Origin: Anoxybacillus flavithermus
Lineage (GTDB): Bacteria; Bacillota; Bacilli; Bacillales; Anoxybacillaceae
NCBI RefSeq assembly: GCF_002742685.1
Contig: NZ_PEDM01000017.1
Coordinates: 1 to 44,100, forward strand
DNA length: 44,100 bases
Direction: 5' to 3'
How positions within the stretch are numbered: the stretch's first letter is position 1; each line of letters starts with the position of its first letter. The position numbers and the translations under genes are program-made. Positions 15,818-24,381 of the stretch are shown here, in pieces. The notes beneath the pieces were generated by a model, which did no database searches, had not been told where the DNA came from, and saw only the letters and a program-made list of their open reading frames with translations.

Positions 15818-15912
15818 CTATTCGCGCTAATTAAAAAAATTCCTGTTTATTTGGTTCATCACCACAACATGTACTTGACAAGAGAGGGATTTTCTTGAGT
15901 CGCCGTGCACGA

Positions 15913-15925
15913 AAAACCTTATTTG
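15913..15925. promoter_or_regulatory. Weak candidate ComK half-site upstream of comFA
   Basis: AAAACCTTATTTG fits the ComK AT-box AAAA-N5-TTTT with one mismatch. A second box at the expected spacing was not found, so this is only suggestive. Its position upstream of comFA, a ComK target in B. subtilis, is the reason to note it. Confidence 0.25.
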
Positions 15926-15997
15926 CTTATTTTTCCTTATAAGTATAGAAAGGGCGTGTTCTGAAATAATCAAGTACAACTTTCGGTGAAGACCCGT

Positions 15998-16840
15998 TTA
16001 TTTTTTATACCAACCGAATCCCATTGCTCCTTCACCTAAATGTGTGCCGATGACAGGTCCGAAATAGCTTAAGAAAAATTCCACATGTGGATATTGTTGC
16101 GCAAGCTTTTCTTTCCATGCGCGCGCTTCTTCTTCACGATTCGCATGAATGATGACCGCACGCATCGGAACGCCGAGCATCGCATCTTCCGCAAATAGCT
16201 CTTCTATTCGGCTTAACGCTTTTTTACGTGTACGAATTTTTTCAAATGGAACGATCACTTTATCAACAAAATGTAAAATCGGTTTCACTTGCAAAAGGCT
16301 GCCGATAAACGCCTGTGCCCCACTTAATCGACCGCCGCGCTGCAAATGTGATAAATCATCAACCATAAAATAAGCGCGCACCGACTGTTTCATTTCATCT
16401 AACCGCGCAATAATCGCCTCTGGATGCACACCTGCTTGCGCCATTTCTGCCGCTTCCATCGCATAAAATCCTTGCATCATGCAGCTAATTTCCGAATCGT
16501 ATGCGTACACTTGAATCCCTTCAACCATTTGTCCGGCGGAAACGGCCCCTTGATACGTGCCACTAATACCGCTTGATAAATGAATTGAAATAACCGCATC
16601 GTATTGTTTTTTGAGCTGCTCAAACGTTTCAACAAATAGACCAATCGGCGGCTGTGATGTTGTCGGCAGTTGTTCGTTCGTTTTTACTTTGTCAAAAAAA
16701 TCTTCTGCGCTTATATCGATTTCTTCTCGATACGTCTCGGTTCCAAAGACAACACTTAAAGGAATGATATGTATATTCAACTGTTCGCGAATGTGCTTTG
16801 GGATATATGCAGTACTATCTGTTAAAATCGCCGTTTTCAT
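15998..16840 (-). CDS. DegV family fatty-acid-binding protein
   Basis: DegV/FakB proteins bind fatty acids, and in Gram-positive bacteria some present them to the FakA kinase for phosphorylation. The 280-residue protein has the family start (MKTAILTDSTAYIPKHI), the TSQPP motif with the lipid-contacting serine (LPTTSQPPIGLF near residue 58), and the SSGISGTYQGA motif near residue 88. It lies next to degU as yviA does in B. subtilis and has its own ribosome-binding site (AAGGAAGG). Whether it uses a FakA partner cannot be seen here. Confidence 0.93.
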   Translation of the reverse strand: MKTAILTDSTAYIPKHIREQLNIHIIPLSVVFGTETYREEIDISAEDFFDKVKTNEQLPTTSQPPIGLFVETFEQLKKQYDAVISIHLSSGISGTYQGAVSAGQMVEGIQVYAYDSEISCMMQGFYAMEAAEMAQAGVHPEAIIARLDEMKQSVRAYFMVDDLSHLQRGGRLSGAQAFIGSLLQVKPILHFVDKVIVPFEKIRTRKKALSRIEELFAEDAMLGVPMRAVIIHANREEEARAWKEKLAQQYPHVEFFLSYFGPVIGTHLGEGAMGFGWYKK

Positions 16841-16878
16841 CGCTATTACCTTCCTTGTCCAAAATTTTTCCTATCTGC

Positions 16879-16891
16879 ATTGTACTACAAT
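16879..16891. promoter_or_regulatory. Short perfect inverted repeat upstream of degV
   Basis: ATTGTA-C-TACAAT is a perfect 13-base inverted repeat 39 bases upstream of the degV start and overlaps a possible -10 box (TACAAT) on the minus strand. It could be an operator, but so short a palindrome in AT-rich DNA can arise by chance. Confidence 0.25.
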
Positions 16892-16910
16892 ACAACTATC
16901 GTTTGCATTG

Positions 16911-16941
16911 AAAAAGGTTGTCGAATCCACTCGACAACCTT
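16911..16941 (-). terminator. Intrinsic terminator after degU
   Basis: The minus strand has an 11-bp stem AAGGTTGTCGA/TCGACAACCTT with a six-base loop and a following T run. It overlaps the degU stop codon and separates degSU from degV. Confidence 0.88.
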
Positions 16942-17620
16942 ATTTCACTTCGACCCAACCGTTTTTAATGGCAACGACTACGGCTTGTGTGCGATCGTTA
17001 ACATTTAATTTTTGCAAAATATTGCTTACATGGTTTTTCACCGTTTTTTCGCTAATAAATAGCGCATCGGCAATGCCTTTATTGCTTTTTCCATCCGCCA
17101 ACAACTGCAACACTTCGCATTCGCGGCGCGTCAATAAATGGTACGGTCGGCGTACATCTTGTTTTTGCTTCTCTTGTCCCATCGATTCCCCTGCAACGAG
17201 GCGACGATATTCTTTCACAAGATTATGCGTCACTTTCGGGTGTAAATACGACCCGCCTTCTGCCACAACACGAACGGCTTCAATTAAAGCGTCTGCATCC
17301 ATCTCTTTTAATAAATACCCCATTGCTCCCGTTTGCAAAGCGTGCATGACGTAGCTTTCGTCATCATGAATCGACAAAATGATAACCTTTGTATCTGGAT
17401 ATGCTTCAATAAGCTGGCGCGTCGCTTCCACACCGTTGACGTGCGGCATGTTAATATCCATAATGACAACATGAGGTTTATATTGTTCTACAAGCGCTAG
17501 CGCTTCGTCACCGTCGCTTCCTTCTGCAACAACTTCAAAATCTTGTTCAAAATCTAAAATACGTTTAATTCCTTCTCGAAATAGTTTATGGTCATCAATT
17601 AAAACGATGCGCGTCTTCAT
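16940..17620 (-). CDS. degU: Two-component response regulator DegU
   Basis: DegU controls exoenzyme production, competence, motility and biofilm genes. The 226-residue protein has a receiver domain ([20 protein letters not shown], phospho-acceptor Asp in [13 protein letters not shown] near residue 56, Lys in LLKEMDAD) and a LuxR-type helix-turn-helix domain ([37 protein letters not shown]). The ATG at 17620 is chosen over a longer open frame because AGGGGAG precedes it and it overlaps the degS stop by four bases. Length matches B. subtilis DegU (229). Confidence 0.97.
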   Translation of the reverse strand: MKTRIVLIDDHKLFREGIKRILDFEQDFEVVAEGSDGDEALALVEQYKPHVVIMDINMPHVNGVEATRQLIEAYPDTKVIILSIHDDESYVMHALQTGAMGYLLKEMDADALIEAVRVVAEGGSYLHPKVTHNLVKEYRRLVAGESMGQEKQKQDVRRPYHLLTRRECEVLQLLADGKSNKGIADALFISEKTVKNHVSNILQKLNVNDRTQAVVVAIKNGWVEVK

Positions 17621-18780
17621 TGTTGCTCCCCTTTCTCTTCTGTGTAATGGAGTGGAATGTGCATAGTGACGATCGTTCCGCGTCCAAGTTGTGAATAAAG
17701 ATGTAGCTTTCCTTCTAACCATTCAATACGCTCACGCATACCTATTAACCCAAATGCTTTATCTTTTTTCTCATTCGGATTAAACCCTTTGCCATCATCT
17801 TTCACGACGATCAGCAAACTATCCTTTTTTAGCTCCATTTTCACTTGAATCTCCTTCGCCTCTGCATGCTTTAATGCGTTTTGCACCGCTTCTTGCACGA
17901 GACGAAAAATAGCGACTTCAAAACGATCGGACAAGCGACGCACCTCTCCTATGTATGTAAATGTAATCGTTTTTTTATGATATTCTTCGATCGTTTGTAA
18001 ATATTTTTTTAACGTCGGAATTAATCCAAGATCATCAAGCGCCATTGGCCGCAAATCGTAAATGATCCGACGCACTTCATACAACGCAGAGCGAACCATC
18101 TTTTTTAAATCGCGCATTTCACGAATCGCCTCTTCCGCTCCACGTTCGCGGTAAATGCGTTCAATTAAATCAGAACGCATAATGACGTTCGCAAGCATTT
18201 GTGCTGGACCATCGTGAATTTCTCGCGACAGGCGCTTCCGTTCTTCTTCTTGCGCCTCAATAATACGAAGTCCAAATTCTTGTTTTTCATTGGCACCAGT
18301 AATAAATTCGCTCAACTCACGAAAATCCCCATTCAAATAATTTAGCACAACGGTCACTTGACTGATTAAATGGTCTGCCCGTTCAATCGTTTCTTTGACA
18401 GAAGCAAGCCGTCTTTCTAACTCATCGCGGCGTTGACGTAACTGTTTTTCTTTTTCTTGCGCCATGGCTAGTTCCATTTGTAGCGAATGCGCTTTCTCGT
18501 ACGCTTGTCGAATTTCCGCTTCGGTATAACGCGAGAAGTTTTTACTGACGTCTGACAGCCGTTGTCGTGCTAACTTTGTTTTCATTTCTAAGTCGTCTGT
18601 TTGAGCAATGACACGTTGTACTTCTTCTTTCGTTCGCCGCAGCTCTTCAAGCAACCGCTCATGTTCTTTGCGCGATTGTTCACTAATATGAAAAATTTCC
18701 GCTTTACTTTGATCGACCGTTTCAATCATTTTTTTTACAATTCGATCGAGCTCTTTTGCATTTATTTTTTTATTGGACAT
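17617..18780 (-). CDS. degS: Sensor histidine kinase DegS
   Basis: DegS is a cytoplasmic kinase and phosphatase for DegU. The 387-residue protein has a long coiled-coil sensor region (residues about 10-160), the HisKA_3 motif with the phospho-accepting histidine ([20 protein letters not shown] near residue 185), and a C-terminal ATPase domain ([40 protein letters not shown]). There is no membrane segment. The start at 18780 follows AGGTGG and gives the B. subtilis length (385). An upstream extension of 31 codons has no support. Confidence 0.97.
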   Translation of the reverse strand: MSNKKINAKELDRIVKKMIETVDQSKAEIFHISEQSRKEHERLLEELRRTKEEVQRVIAQTDDLEMKTKLARQRLSDVSKNFSRYTEAEIRQAYEKAHSLQMELAMAQEKEKQLRQRRDELERRLASVKETIERADHLISQVTVVLNYLNGDFRELSEFITGANEKQEFGLRIIEAQEEERKRLSREIHDGPAQMLANVIMRSDLIERIYRERGAEEAIREMRDLKKMVRSALYEVRRIIYDLRPMALDDLGLIPTLKKYLQTIEEYHKKTITFTYIGEVRRLSDRFEVAIFRLVQEAVQNALKHAEAKEIQVKMELKKDSLLIVVKDDGKGFNPNEKKDKAFGLIGMRERIEWLEGKLHLYSQLGRGTIVTMHIPLHYTEEKGEQQ

Positions 18781-18890
18781 ATGCACCACCTGAAGAAAAA
18801 ATGACCAAAAGTCAATACAGATGACTTTTCTGACTTTTATTCGAGTATCATTCTTACTTTGAACATTTGACATATCATTTTATAATTTTT

Positions 18891-18900
18891 ATTATAGCAT
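18891..18900 (-). promoter_or_regulatory. Extended -10 promoter of degSU
   Basis: On the minus strand TGC-TATAAT is an extended -10 element about 110 bases upstream of degS. No good -35 box is seen at the expected spacing. It lies in the divergent region shared with yvyE. Confidence 0.5.
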
Positions 18901-18975
18901 GTTTCGGCTATTTCCATCAGCATTTTTCGACAAAATGCGCACAACATTCCAAGAAGCACGAGAGGTGATTACGCT

Positions 18976-19614
18976 TTGTTAGAGGCATACTATACAGTAA
19001 AAGGATATGGAGAAACAGAAATCGTCATTGAAAAATCGCGCTTCATTTGTTACGTCGAACGCGCGACAACTGAAGAAGAAGCGATTCGCTTTATCCAACA
19101 AATAAAGAAAAAACATTGGGATGCGACGCATAACTGCTCCGCTTATATAATTGGGGAACACGACCATATTCAAAAAGCAAACGATGACGGGGAACCAAGC
19201 GGCACCGCAGGCGTTCCGATGCTTGAAGTGTTAAAAAAGAAAAAACTAAAAGACACTGTTGTTGTCGTCACACGATATTTCGGCGGCATTAAACTCGGCG
19301 CCGGCGGTCTTGTGCGCGCTTACGGCAAAGCTGTTACTGAAGGACTAAAAGCAGCGGGCATTGTCGAACGGAAACTCATGCGCATCATGCATACAACAAT
19401 TGACTACACGTGGCTCGGGAAAGTCGAAAACGAACTGCGCGCCTCAATCTATTCCATTAAAGACATTCATTATGCAGAACACGTCACGATTGACACATAC
19501 GTCGAAGAAAAACAAAAAGACAATTTCCGCGCATGGATGACCGAACTAACGAACGGCAAAAGCACAATCATCGAAGGCGAGCACGTATATGTGGAGTTTG
19601 ACGTCGCACAGTAA
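18976..19614 (+). CDS. yvyE: YigZ/IMPACT family protein (YvyE)
   Basis: The 212-residue protein has the IMPACT/UPF0029 N-terminal domain (AYYTVKGYGETEIVIEKSRF, CSAYIIG, GEPSGTAGVPMLEVL, VVVVTRYFGGIKLGAGGLVR) and a short ferredoxin-like C-terminal domain. Its position next to degS and divergent from it is the same as in B. subtilis. The start is TTG at 18976, preceded by AGAGGTGAT at a good distance. The family is linked to translation control in eukaryotes, but the bacterial role is unclear. Confidence 0.93.
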   Translation: MLEAYYTVKGYGETEIVIEKSRFICYVERATTEEEAIRFIQQIKKKHWDATHNCSAYIIGEHDHIQKANDDGEPSGTAGVPMLEVLKKKKLKDTVVVVTRYFGGIKLGAGGLVRAYGKAVTEGLKAAGIVERKLMRIMHTTIDYTWLGKVENELRASIYSIKDIHYAEHVTIDTYVEEKQKDNFRAWMTELTNGKSTIIEGEHVYVEFDVAQ

Positions 19615-19706
19615 AAAATTTTCGTTTACGACTTCATAAAAATTTTGTAAAATGATGATTGTTTACATGTCGATATTTGTTGAACTTTTGAAAAAGGGGA
19701 ACGACG

Positions 19707-20726
19707 ATGGAAAATAGACGAGCATATATGAAAAAAAAGAAGAAAAAAAGAAAAATATGGAGATTTATTATACTCCCACTGCTTCTTCTTATCGTTGGAG
19801 GCGGGGCATACGCGACGTTTCTTTTCAATAAGGCACAATCTGTTATCCAGCAATCGTTTGAGCAAATTGATGGACGCGAAAAATCAGAAAAACGAATAAA
19901 AGAAGTCGATCCAAATTCAGATAACATTTCTGTTTTATTTATCGGCGTAGACGACAGCAATATTCGGCAAAAGAGGGGAATGGGGGCGGTACGTTCCGAT
20001 GCGCTTGTCCTTGCGACATTTAACGTGAAAGATAAAACGGTAAAATTGCTTAGCATCCCACGTGACTCTTACGTATACATTCCAATTGAGAAAAAATACG
20101 ATAAAATTACACACGCCCATGCATACGGCGGGGTAAAAGCAACGGTCGAAACGGTTGAGGAATTGCTCGATATTCCAGTCGATTATTACGTCAAAATGAA
20201 TTTTGAAGCGTTTGTTGATGTTGTTGACGAACTCGGTGGCATTGAGTTTGATGTCCCTTATGAACTTCGCGAAATGGATTCACATGATCGGAAAAACGCG
20301 ATTCATTTAAAACCAGGCTTACAAACATTAAATGGCGAAGAAGCGCTGGCGCTTGCAAGAACTCGGAAATATGATAACGACATTGAGCGCGGCAAACGTC
20401 AACAAGAACTCATGAAAGCAATCTTTAAAAAAGCAATGAGTGTCCAGTCACTAACGAAATTTGACGATATCATGGAAGCTGTCGGTAAAAATATGACAAC
20501 AAACTTAACGTTTGAAGAAATGAAAGGCTTTTTTGCTTATGCAACAAAAGGAGCAGGAGCAAACATTGAAACGCTTCATCTGAAAGGAGAAGACGCACGT
20601 ATTAGTGGCGTATATTATTACCGATTAGATGAAGCAACCGTAGATGAAATTAAACAAACGTTAAAAACACATCTCGATGTATCGTCGTATCAAGCAAGAA
20701 CAGAACAATTCGCGCAAGAAAAATAA
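19707..20726 (+). CDS. LCP (LytR-CpsA-Psr) family cell-wall polymer ligase
   Basis: LCP enzymes move teichoic acid or related polymers from the undecaprenyl lipid carrier to peptidoglycan on the outside of the membrane. The 339-residue protein has a lysine-rich cytoplasmic N-terminus, one transmembrane segment (residues about 18-38), and the LCP domain with conserved motifs (SVLFIGVDDS, RSDALVLATFN, KLLSIPRDSYVYIP, ITHAHAYGGV, EALALARTRKYDNDIERGKR). GGGG precedes the ATG. It is next to tagO, as TagU (LytR) lies near tagO in B. subtilis. Which LCP paralogue it is cannot be decided. Confidence 0.94.
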   Translation: MENRRAYMKKKKKKRKIWRFIILPLLLLIVGGGAYATFLFNKAQSVIQQSFEQIDGREKSEKRIKEVDPNSDNISVLFIGVDDSNIRQKRGMGAVRSDALVLATFNVKDKTVKLLSIPRDSYVYIPIEKKYDKITHAHAYGGVKATVETVEELLDIPVDYYVKMNFEAFVDVVDELGGIEFDVPYELREMDSHDRKNAIHLKPGLQTLNGEEALALARTRKYDNDIERGKRQQELMKAIFKKAMSVQSLTKFDDIMEAVGKNMTTNLTFEEMKGFFAYATKGAGANIETLHLKGEDARISGVYYYRLDEATVDEIKQTLKTHLDVSSYQARTEQFAQEK

Positions 20727-20756
20727 GAGGGTGTCCAGCGAGACACCCTCTTATTT
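20721..20756. terminator. Bidirectional terminator between LCP gene and tagO
   Basis: A perfect 15-bp inverted repeat AAATAAGAGGGTGTC/GACACCCTCTTATTT (20721-20735 with 20742-20756) with a six-base loop lies between the two convergent genes and overlaps the LCP stop codon. T runs follow in both directions. Confidence 0.93.
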
Positions 20757-20757
20757 T

Positions 20758-21810
20758 TTATGAAATTTTTCTCATACCCCGAACCATTTTTAGTAATGGA
20801 CGATAGTCTTTTCCGACAAGCCCGATTTTTTCAACAATAAGCTCAACAACAAGTAAAACGAACGCAATAACGAGCAATGCCCCAAACATTGTTGCTTTCG
20901 ATAACACAACAGCCGCAAGACCAAACATCGCTGCCATGGCGTAAATAATTAACACTGTTTGACGGTGGCTATAGCCAAGACGCAATAGGCAGTGATGTAA
21001 ATGTGATTTATCTGGCGCTGATAACGGTTGCTTATTAACGATGCGTCTGACGATCGCAAATAGCGTATCGGAAATAGGTACCCCTAAAATGAAAATCGGG
21101 ATGATTAACGAAAACACCGTAACGTTTTTAAAACCAAGAAGCGATAGCACCGAAATCATATAGCCTAAAAATAATGCCCCTGTATCGCCCATAAAAATTT
21201 TTGCTGGATGGAAATTATATAAAAGAAAACCGAGCGTACTTCCAAGCAATAATAAGCTCATCGCAAAAACGAACACATACGTATTTCCCATGGTCGCCGC
21301 CATTCCAGCAATTGTAACAAGCGCAATCGACGATACGCCAGCAGCTAAACCGTCTAAACCGTCAATTAAGTTAATCGCATTTGTAATTCCAATAATCCAA
21401 AGCATCGTAATCGGAATGCTTAATAACCCAAATTCCAAATGACCACCAAATGGCAAGTTGATGAAATCAATACGAATGCCACCATATACGACAACAATCG
21501 CGGCAATGATTTGACCGAGCAACTTCCACTTTGGCGGCAGCTCATATATATCATCAAGCACGCCCGTTAGTACGATGATCGTTGCACCAATAACAATCGC
21601 TGTTGCGTACGGGCTAGCTGGTTTCAACACAAAATAACCGACGATAAAACTAATGAAAATGGCTAATCCGCCTAAACGCGGCATAATTTTTTGATGCACT
21701 TTCCGCTGATTTGGCTTGTCCGTTGCACCAATTCGAAACGCCAACCATTTAACAGCAGGCGTAATGAGCACAGCCAAAACAAAACAAAGAAATAAGGTGA
21801 AATAAATCAT
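20758..21810 (-). CDS. tagO: UDP-GlcNAc:undecaprenyl-phosphate GlcNAc-1-phosphate transferase (TagO/WecA)
   Basis: TagO starts synthesis of wall teichoic acids and other secondary wall polymers by forming undecaprenyl-PP-GlcNAc in the membrane. The 350-residue protein is highly hydrophobic with about eleven membrane segments. It has the family motifs KVHQKIMPRLGGLAIF, VLTGVLDDIYELPPKWKL with the metal-binding aspartates, INLIDGLDGLAAG, FMGDTGALFLGY and KSHLHHCLLRLGYSHRQT. AGGGAGG precedes the ATG. It converges with the LCP gene. Confidence 0.95.
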   Translation of the reverse strand: MIYFTLFLCFVLAVLITPAVKWLAFRIGATDKPNQRKVHQKIMPRLGGLAIFISFIVGYFVLKPASPYATAIVIGATIIVLTGVLDDIYELPPKWKLLGQIIAAIVVVYGGIRIDFINLPFGGHLEFGLLSIPITMLWIIGITNAINLIDGLDGLAAGVSSIALVTIAGMAATMGNTYVFVFAMSLLLLGSTLGFLLYNFHPAKIFMGDTGALFLGYMISVLSLLGFKNVTVFSLIIPIFILGVPISDTLFAIVRRIVNKQPLSAPDKSHLHHCLLRLGYSHRQTVLIIYAMAAMFGLAAVVLSKATMFGALLVIAFVLLVVELIVEKIGLVGKDYRPLLKMVRGMRKIS

Positions 21811-21907
21811 AAAAAACCTCCCTACTCGTTAGCATTCCCGATTTTTCAATCCATTATCGTTCAAAAAGTAACACTTTCTACCATCTTTTCTCACAAACCT
21901 ATCAGAC

Positions 21908-21935
21908 ATTATACCATAAATTTTAAAATCGACAA
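21908..21935 (-). promoter_or_regulatory. Sigma-A promoter of tagO
   Basis: The minus strand carries TTGTCG (21930-21935), a 16-base spacer and TATAAT (21908-21913), preceded by TGG. The transcript would start near 21900 and give a leader of about 90 nt. Confidence 0.7.
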
Positions 21936-21992
21936 ATGGAAAATAGAAAACTAGAATTTTGTTACATTTTCGTCCTTTTTGTTGAAATCATT

Positions 21993-22001
21993 TGTTATAA
22001 T
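21993..22001 (+). promoter_or_regulatory. Extended -10 promoter of the 22039-23603 operon
   Basis: TGT-TATAAT is an extended -10 element 38 bases upstream of the first gene. The -35 region is poor. The same TGT-TATAAT element is used in front of the 5'-nucleotidase gene at 28494. Confidence 0.5.
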
Positions 22002-22038
22002 AATGTGAGATAGATAGAGTTAAGGGAGGAGAAGACTG

Positions 22039-22257
22039 GTGAAAAAAAGAACGATTGTCGTGATGTTGCTTGCAGCGATGTTAACCGTATCGACATCGAA
22101 AGCATTGGCAAATAGCGAGCCTGTTTTAGCAAGCGTAGAATGGGTACTAGCGAAACTAAATCCGCTAAATGAGCGCGTCACGAAACTTGAACAACGTGTT
22201 CAACAGCTTGAACAAGAAGTCGAGAAATTGAAACAACAAATAGAGGCGGCGAAATAA
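22039..22257 (+). CDS. Small secreted coiled-coil protein
   Basis: I do not recognise a named family. The 72-residue protein has a signal peptide (KKRTIVVMLLAAMLTVSTSK, likely cleaved after ALA near residue 24) and a mature part that is a short coiled coil (VTKLEQRVQQLEQEVEKLKQ, clear heptads of Leu and Val). A GGGAGGAG ribosome-binding site precedes the GTG start. Its stop overlaps the start of the SpoIID-domain gene by one base, so the two are translationally coupled. It may be a partner or oligomerising helper of that protein, which is inference only. Confidence 0.8.
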   Translation: MKKRTIVVMLLAAMLTVSTSKALANSEPVLASVEWVLAKLNPLNERVTKLEQRVQQLEQEVEKLKQQIEAAK

Positions 22258-23603
22258 TGATGAAAAGCATTCGATGGGTGTTAGTTACTTTCATCTTAAT
22301 TCTTTTTCTACCAACATCGGTTGATGCTGTATCGTATCCGACGCCTGTAAAAGTAAAACTATTGCCAACAGCAACGTTTCTTGCAACAGCGAATGGAAAC
22401 TATCAGCTTATTGATTTAAAAACGAAACAAGCCATCCCATTTACAAATCCGATTGCCTTTTCGCAAACGAATGGGGCGGTTGTCGCCACGATTAATGGCG
22501 TTTCTTACACATCGACAAGCGGTTTTTTATTAGATGAAGTGACAAGAAACGATCAACATGACGTCACAATCGGCAGCATTCAACAAGCAAACGGCACATC
22601 AGCACCTGTAGCATATCGCGGCTCTTTTGAAATTACTCCGGGGGCGACCGCACCGAACTTATTTAATACATTAGATATGGAAGATTACTTAAAAGGCGTT
22701 GTCCCTGGAGAAATGCCATCATCTTGGCATAAAGAAGCGTTAAAAGCACAAGCGGTTGCAGCACGCAGCTACGCATACGCTCAACTGAAAAAGTCATCGT
22801 TTTTACAAATGACCGTTGCTAGCCAAGTATACGGTGGCAAATCAAAAGAACAAGCCACATCCACAGCAGCAGTCAATGAAACAGCAGGAATATATGCGAC
22901 GTATCAAAATGAGCCCATTCCTGCATACTTTCACTCAAGTTCTGGCGGGAATACAGAAAATAGCGAAAATGTGTGGAGTAGCACCGTTCCGTACATTCGC
23001 TCGGTGTCCGATCCGTACGATCGCCATGCGAGCAATCCGCACTACGGATGGGATACAAAAGTAGGAGTCAATACAGTATCATCAAAATTTAAACTAACAA
23101 ACGAACAAGTCGTATCGCTTCGTGTGACGCAAAAAACAAATGCAGGAAGCGTACAACAAATGGAAGCAATCGTGTATAACCCAACAACAGGACAAAAACG
23201 AGTTGTACAAGCTCGCCCTTCTTTCGTCTCATCTGCTGATGCGTTTCGTTCATTTTTTGGCGTTTCATTAAAAAGTATTGCCTTTGATGTGAAAGGAAAT
23301 ACCAATGTAAAAATAAAACTTGCGGACGGTTCAGAACAAACGGTTGACCATATTGCTGGCTATGCGCTTCAAACGAATAGCGGACAAACGATCATTTCAA
23401 ACGGAAATACTTCGATTCGTACGGAAAATGGAACGATGTACTATCCAACTGCCCCAACTGAATTTATATTCACAGGCAATGGCTGGGGGCATCGCCTCGG
23501 CATGAGTCAATGGGGCGCACGCTCTATGGCAGAAAAAGGATTTACGTACGATCAAATTTTAAAGTACTATTATAAAGGCATTGAAGTGAAAAAAATCAAA
23601 TAG
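22257..23603 (+). CDS. SpoIID/LytB domain-containing protein
   Basis: SpoIID/LytB proteins act on glycan strands of peptidoglycan: SpoIID is a lytic transglycosylase that works on denuded glycan, and LytB modifies amidase action. The 448-residue protein has a signal peptide (residues about 1-25), a beta-rich N-terminal part, and the SpoIID domain with NTLDMEDYLKGVVPGEMPSS, the conserved ALKAQAVAARSYAYAQL, YFHSSSGGNTENSENVWS and the C-terminal GNGWGHRLGMSQWGARSMAE. No sporulation partner genes are nearby. With SLH amidases next to it, a wall-remodelling role is more likely than engulfment. Confidence 0.92.
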   Translation: MMKSIRWVLVTFILILFLPTSVDAVSYPTPVKVKLLPTATFLATANGNYQLIDLKTKQAIPFTNPIAFSQTNGAVVATINGVSYTSTSGFLLDEVTRNDQHDVTIGSIQQANGTSAPVAYRGSFEITPGATAPNLFNTLDMEDYLKGVVPGEMPSSWHKEALKAQAVAARSYAYAQLKKSSFLQMTVASQVYGGKSKEQATSTAAVNETAGIYATYQNEPIPAYFHSSSGGNTENSENVWSSTVPYIRSVSDPYDRHASNPHYGWDTKVGVNTVSSKFKLTNEQVVSLRVTQKTNAGSVQQMEAIVYNPTTGQKRVVQARPSFVSSADAFRSFFGVSLKSIAFDVKGNTNVKIKLADGSEQTVDHIAGYALQTNSGQTIISNGNTSIRTENGTMYYPTAPTEFIFTGNGWGHRLGMSQWGARSMAEKGFTYDQILKYYYKGIEVKKIK

Positions 23604-23632
23604 GCTGTGCCTGTGCACAGCCTATTTGATTT
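23593..23632. terminator. Bidirectional terminator made of an 18-bp perfect palindrome
   Basis: AAATCAAATAGGCTGTGC (23593-23610) is repeated in inverse at 23615-23632 around a CTGT loop. It contains the stop codons and last codons of both convergent genes: the sequence reads Ile-Lys-stop on both strands. A T run follows on the minus strand. Confidence 0.9.
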
Positions 23633-24371
23633 GTAACGCACGATGCATAAACGTCGCAAAATGAGCGCGGGTCGTCGGTTGTTCTGGATAAAAATAACCG
23701 CTATCCCCTTCTGCAATACCGTGTTGGGAGATGATGCGAATTTCTAACGCTCCTTCTGTTCCACTCGCTACATCTTTATATCCTGCATATGGTGCTGACG
23801 TTGCCTGCAGGCGAAAAGCGCGTTGAATAATCATCGCCATATGTTTTCGCTTCATTGATTCTCGAGGGGCGAAGCGATTGTTCGGATACCCTCCGACAAA
23901 GCCCGCCTCATATGCTGTCATAATTTCACGCGCAAACGGATGGGAGTTGGGAACATCCGCAAAAATCGATGGCTTATTCGATAGCGGCAATTGAAACGCC
24001 CTTACAAGCATCGCTGCTGCTTGCGCGCGCGTAATCGCTTGGTTTGGAGCAAATAAACCGTTGCCAACGCCACCGACAATGTTTTCACGATATAAACGGG
24101 TGACTGGCACATACGCCCAATGACCGATCGGAACATCTTTAAACGCTTGCGGCGATTCCGCAGCTGTTTTCATTTTTGCTAGCTGTTGTTCGAGCTGCTT
24201 CATTTTTTCGTCGATTTGACTTAAACGGCGATCCGTATCTGTTAACTGTTGTTCCGTCCATGGTGCTGTCGCTATCTCTTGTTCTTCGCTTGCCCCCGCA
24301 TGTTCCTGTTCGCATGCTGCTAGTAAAAGCGCGCTAACAGAAACAACGAAGAGAATCCACCTTCTCACCAC
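23622..24371 (-). CDS. SLH-domain lipoprotein
   Basis: The 249-residue protein has a lipoprotein signal with lipobox LAAC (Cys at residue 20), a short coiled-coil segment (RRLSQIDEKMKQLEQQLAKM) and three SLH repeats from about residue 75 to the end (FKDVPIGHWAYVPVTRLYRE, FADVPNSHPFAREIMTAYEA, and a third diverged copy starting YKDVASG). It would be anchored in the membrane by lipid and could also bind wall polymer through SLH, bridging membrane and wall. It starts 10 bases after the amidase gene, so the two are probably co-transcribed. The biochemical role is unknown. Confidence 0.85.
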   Translation of the reverse strand: MVRRWILFVVSVSALLLAACEQEHAGASEEQEIATAPWTEQQLTDTDRRLSQIDEKMKQLEQQLAKMKTAAESPQAFKDVPIGHWAYVPVTRLYRENIVGGVGNGLFAPNQAITRAQAAAMLVRAFQLPLSNKPSIFADVPNSHPFAREIMTAYEAGFVGGYPNNRFAPRESMKRKHMAMIIQRAFRLQATSAPYAGYKDVASGTEGALEIRIISQHGIAEGDSGYFYPEQPTTRAHFATFMHRALQIK

Positions 24372-24381
24372 GCCACCCCCT

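Noticed and set aside
22257-23603. Call as sporulation gene spoIID
   Set aside because: The domain is present, but the neighbours are wall and SLH genes, and SpoIID/LytB domains occur in non-sporulation proteins, so only the domain name is used.
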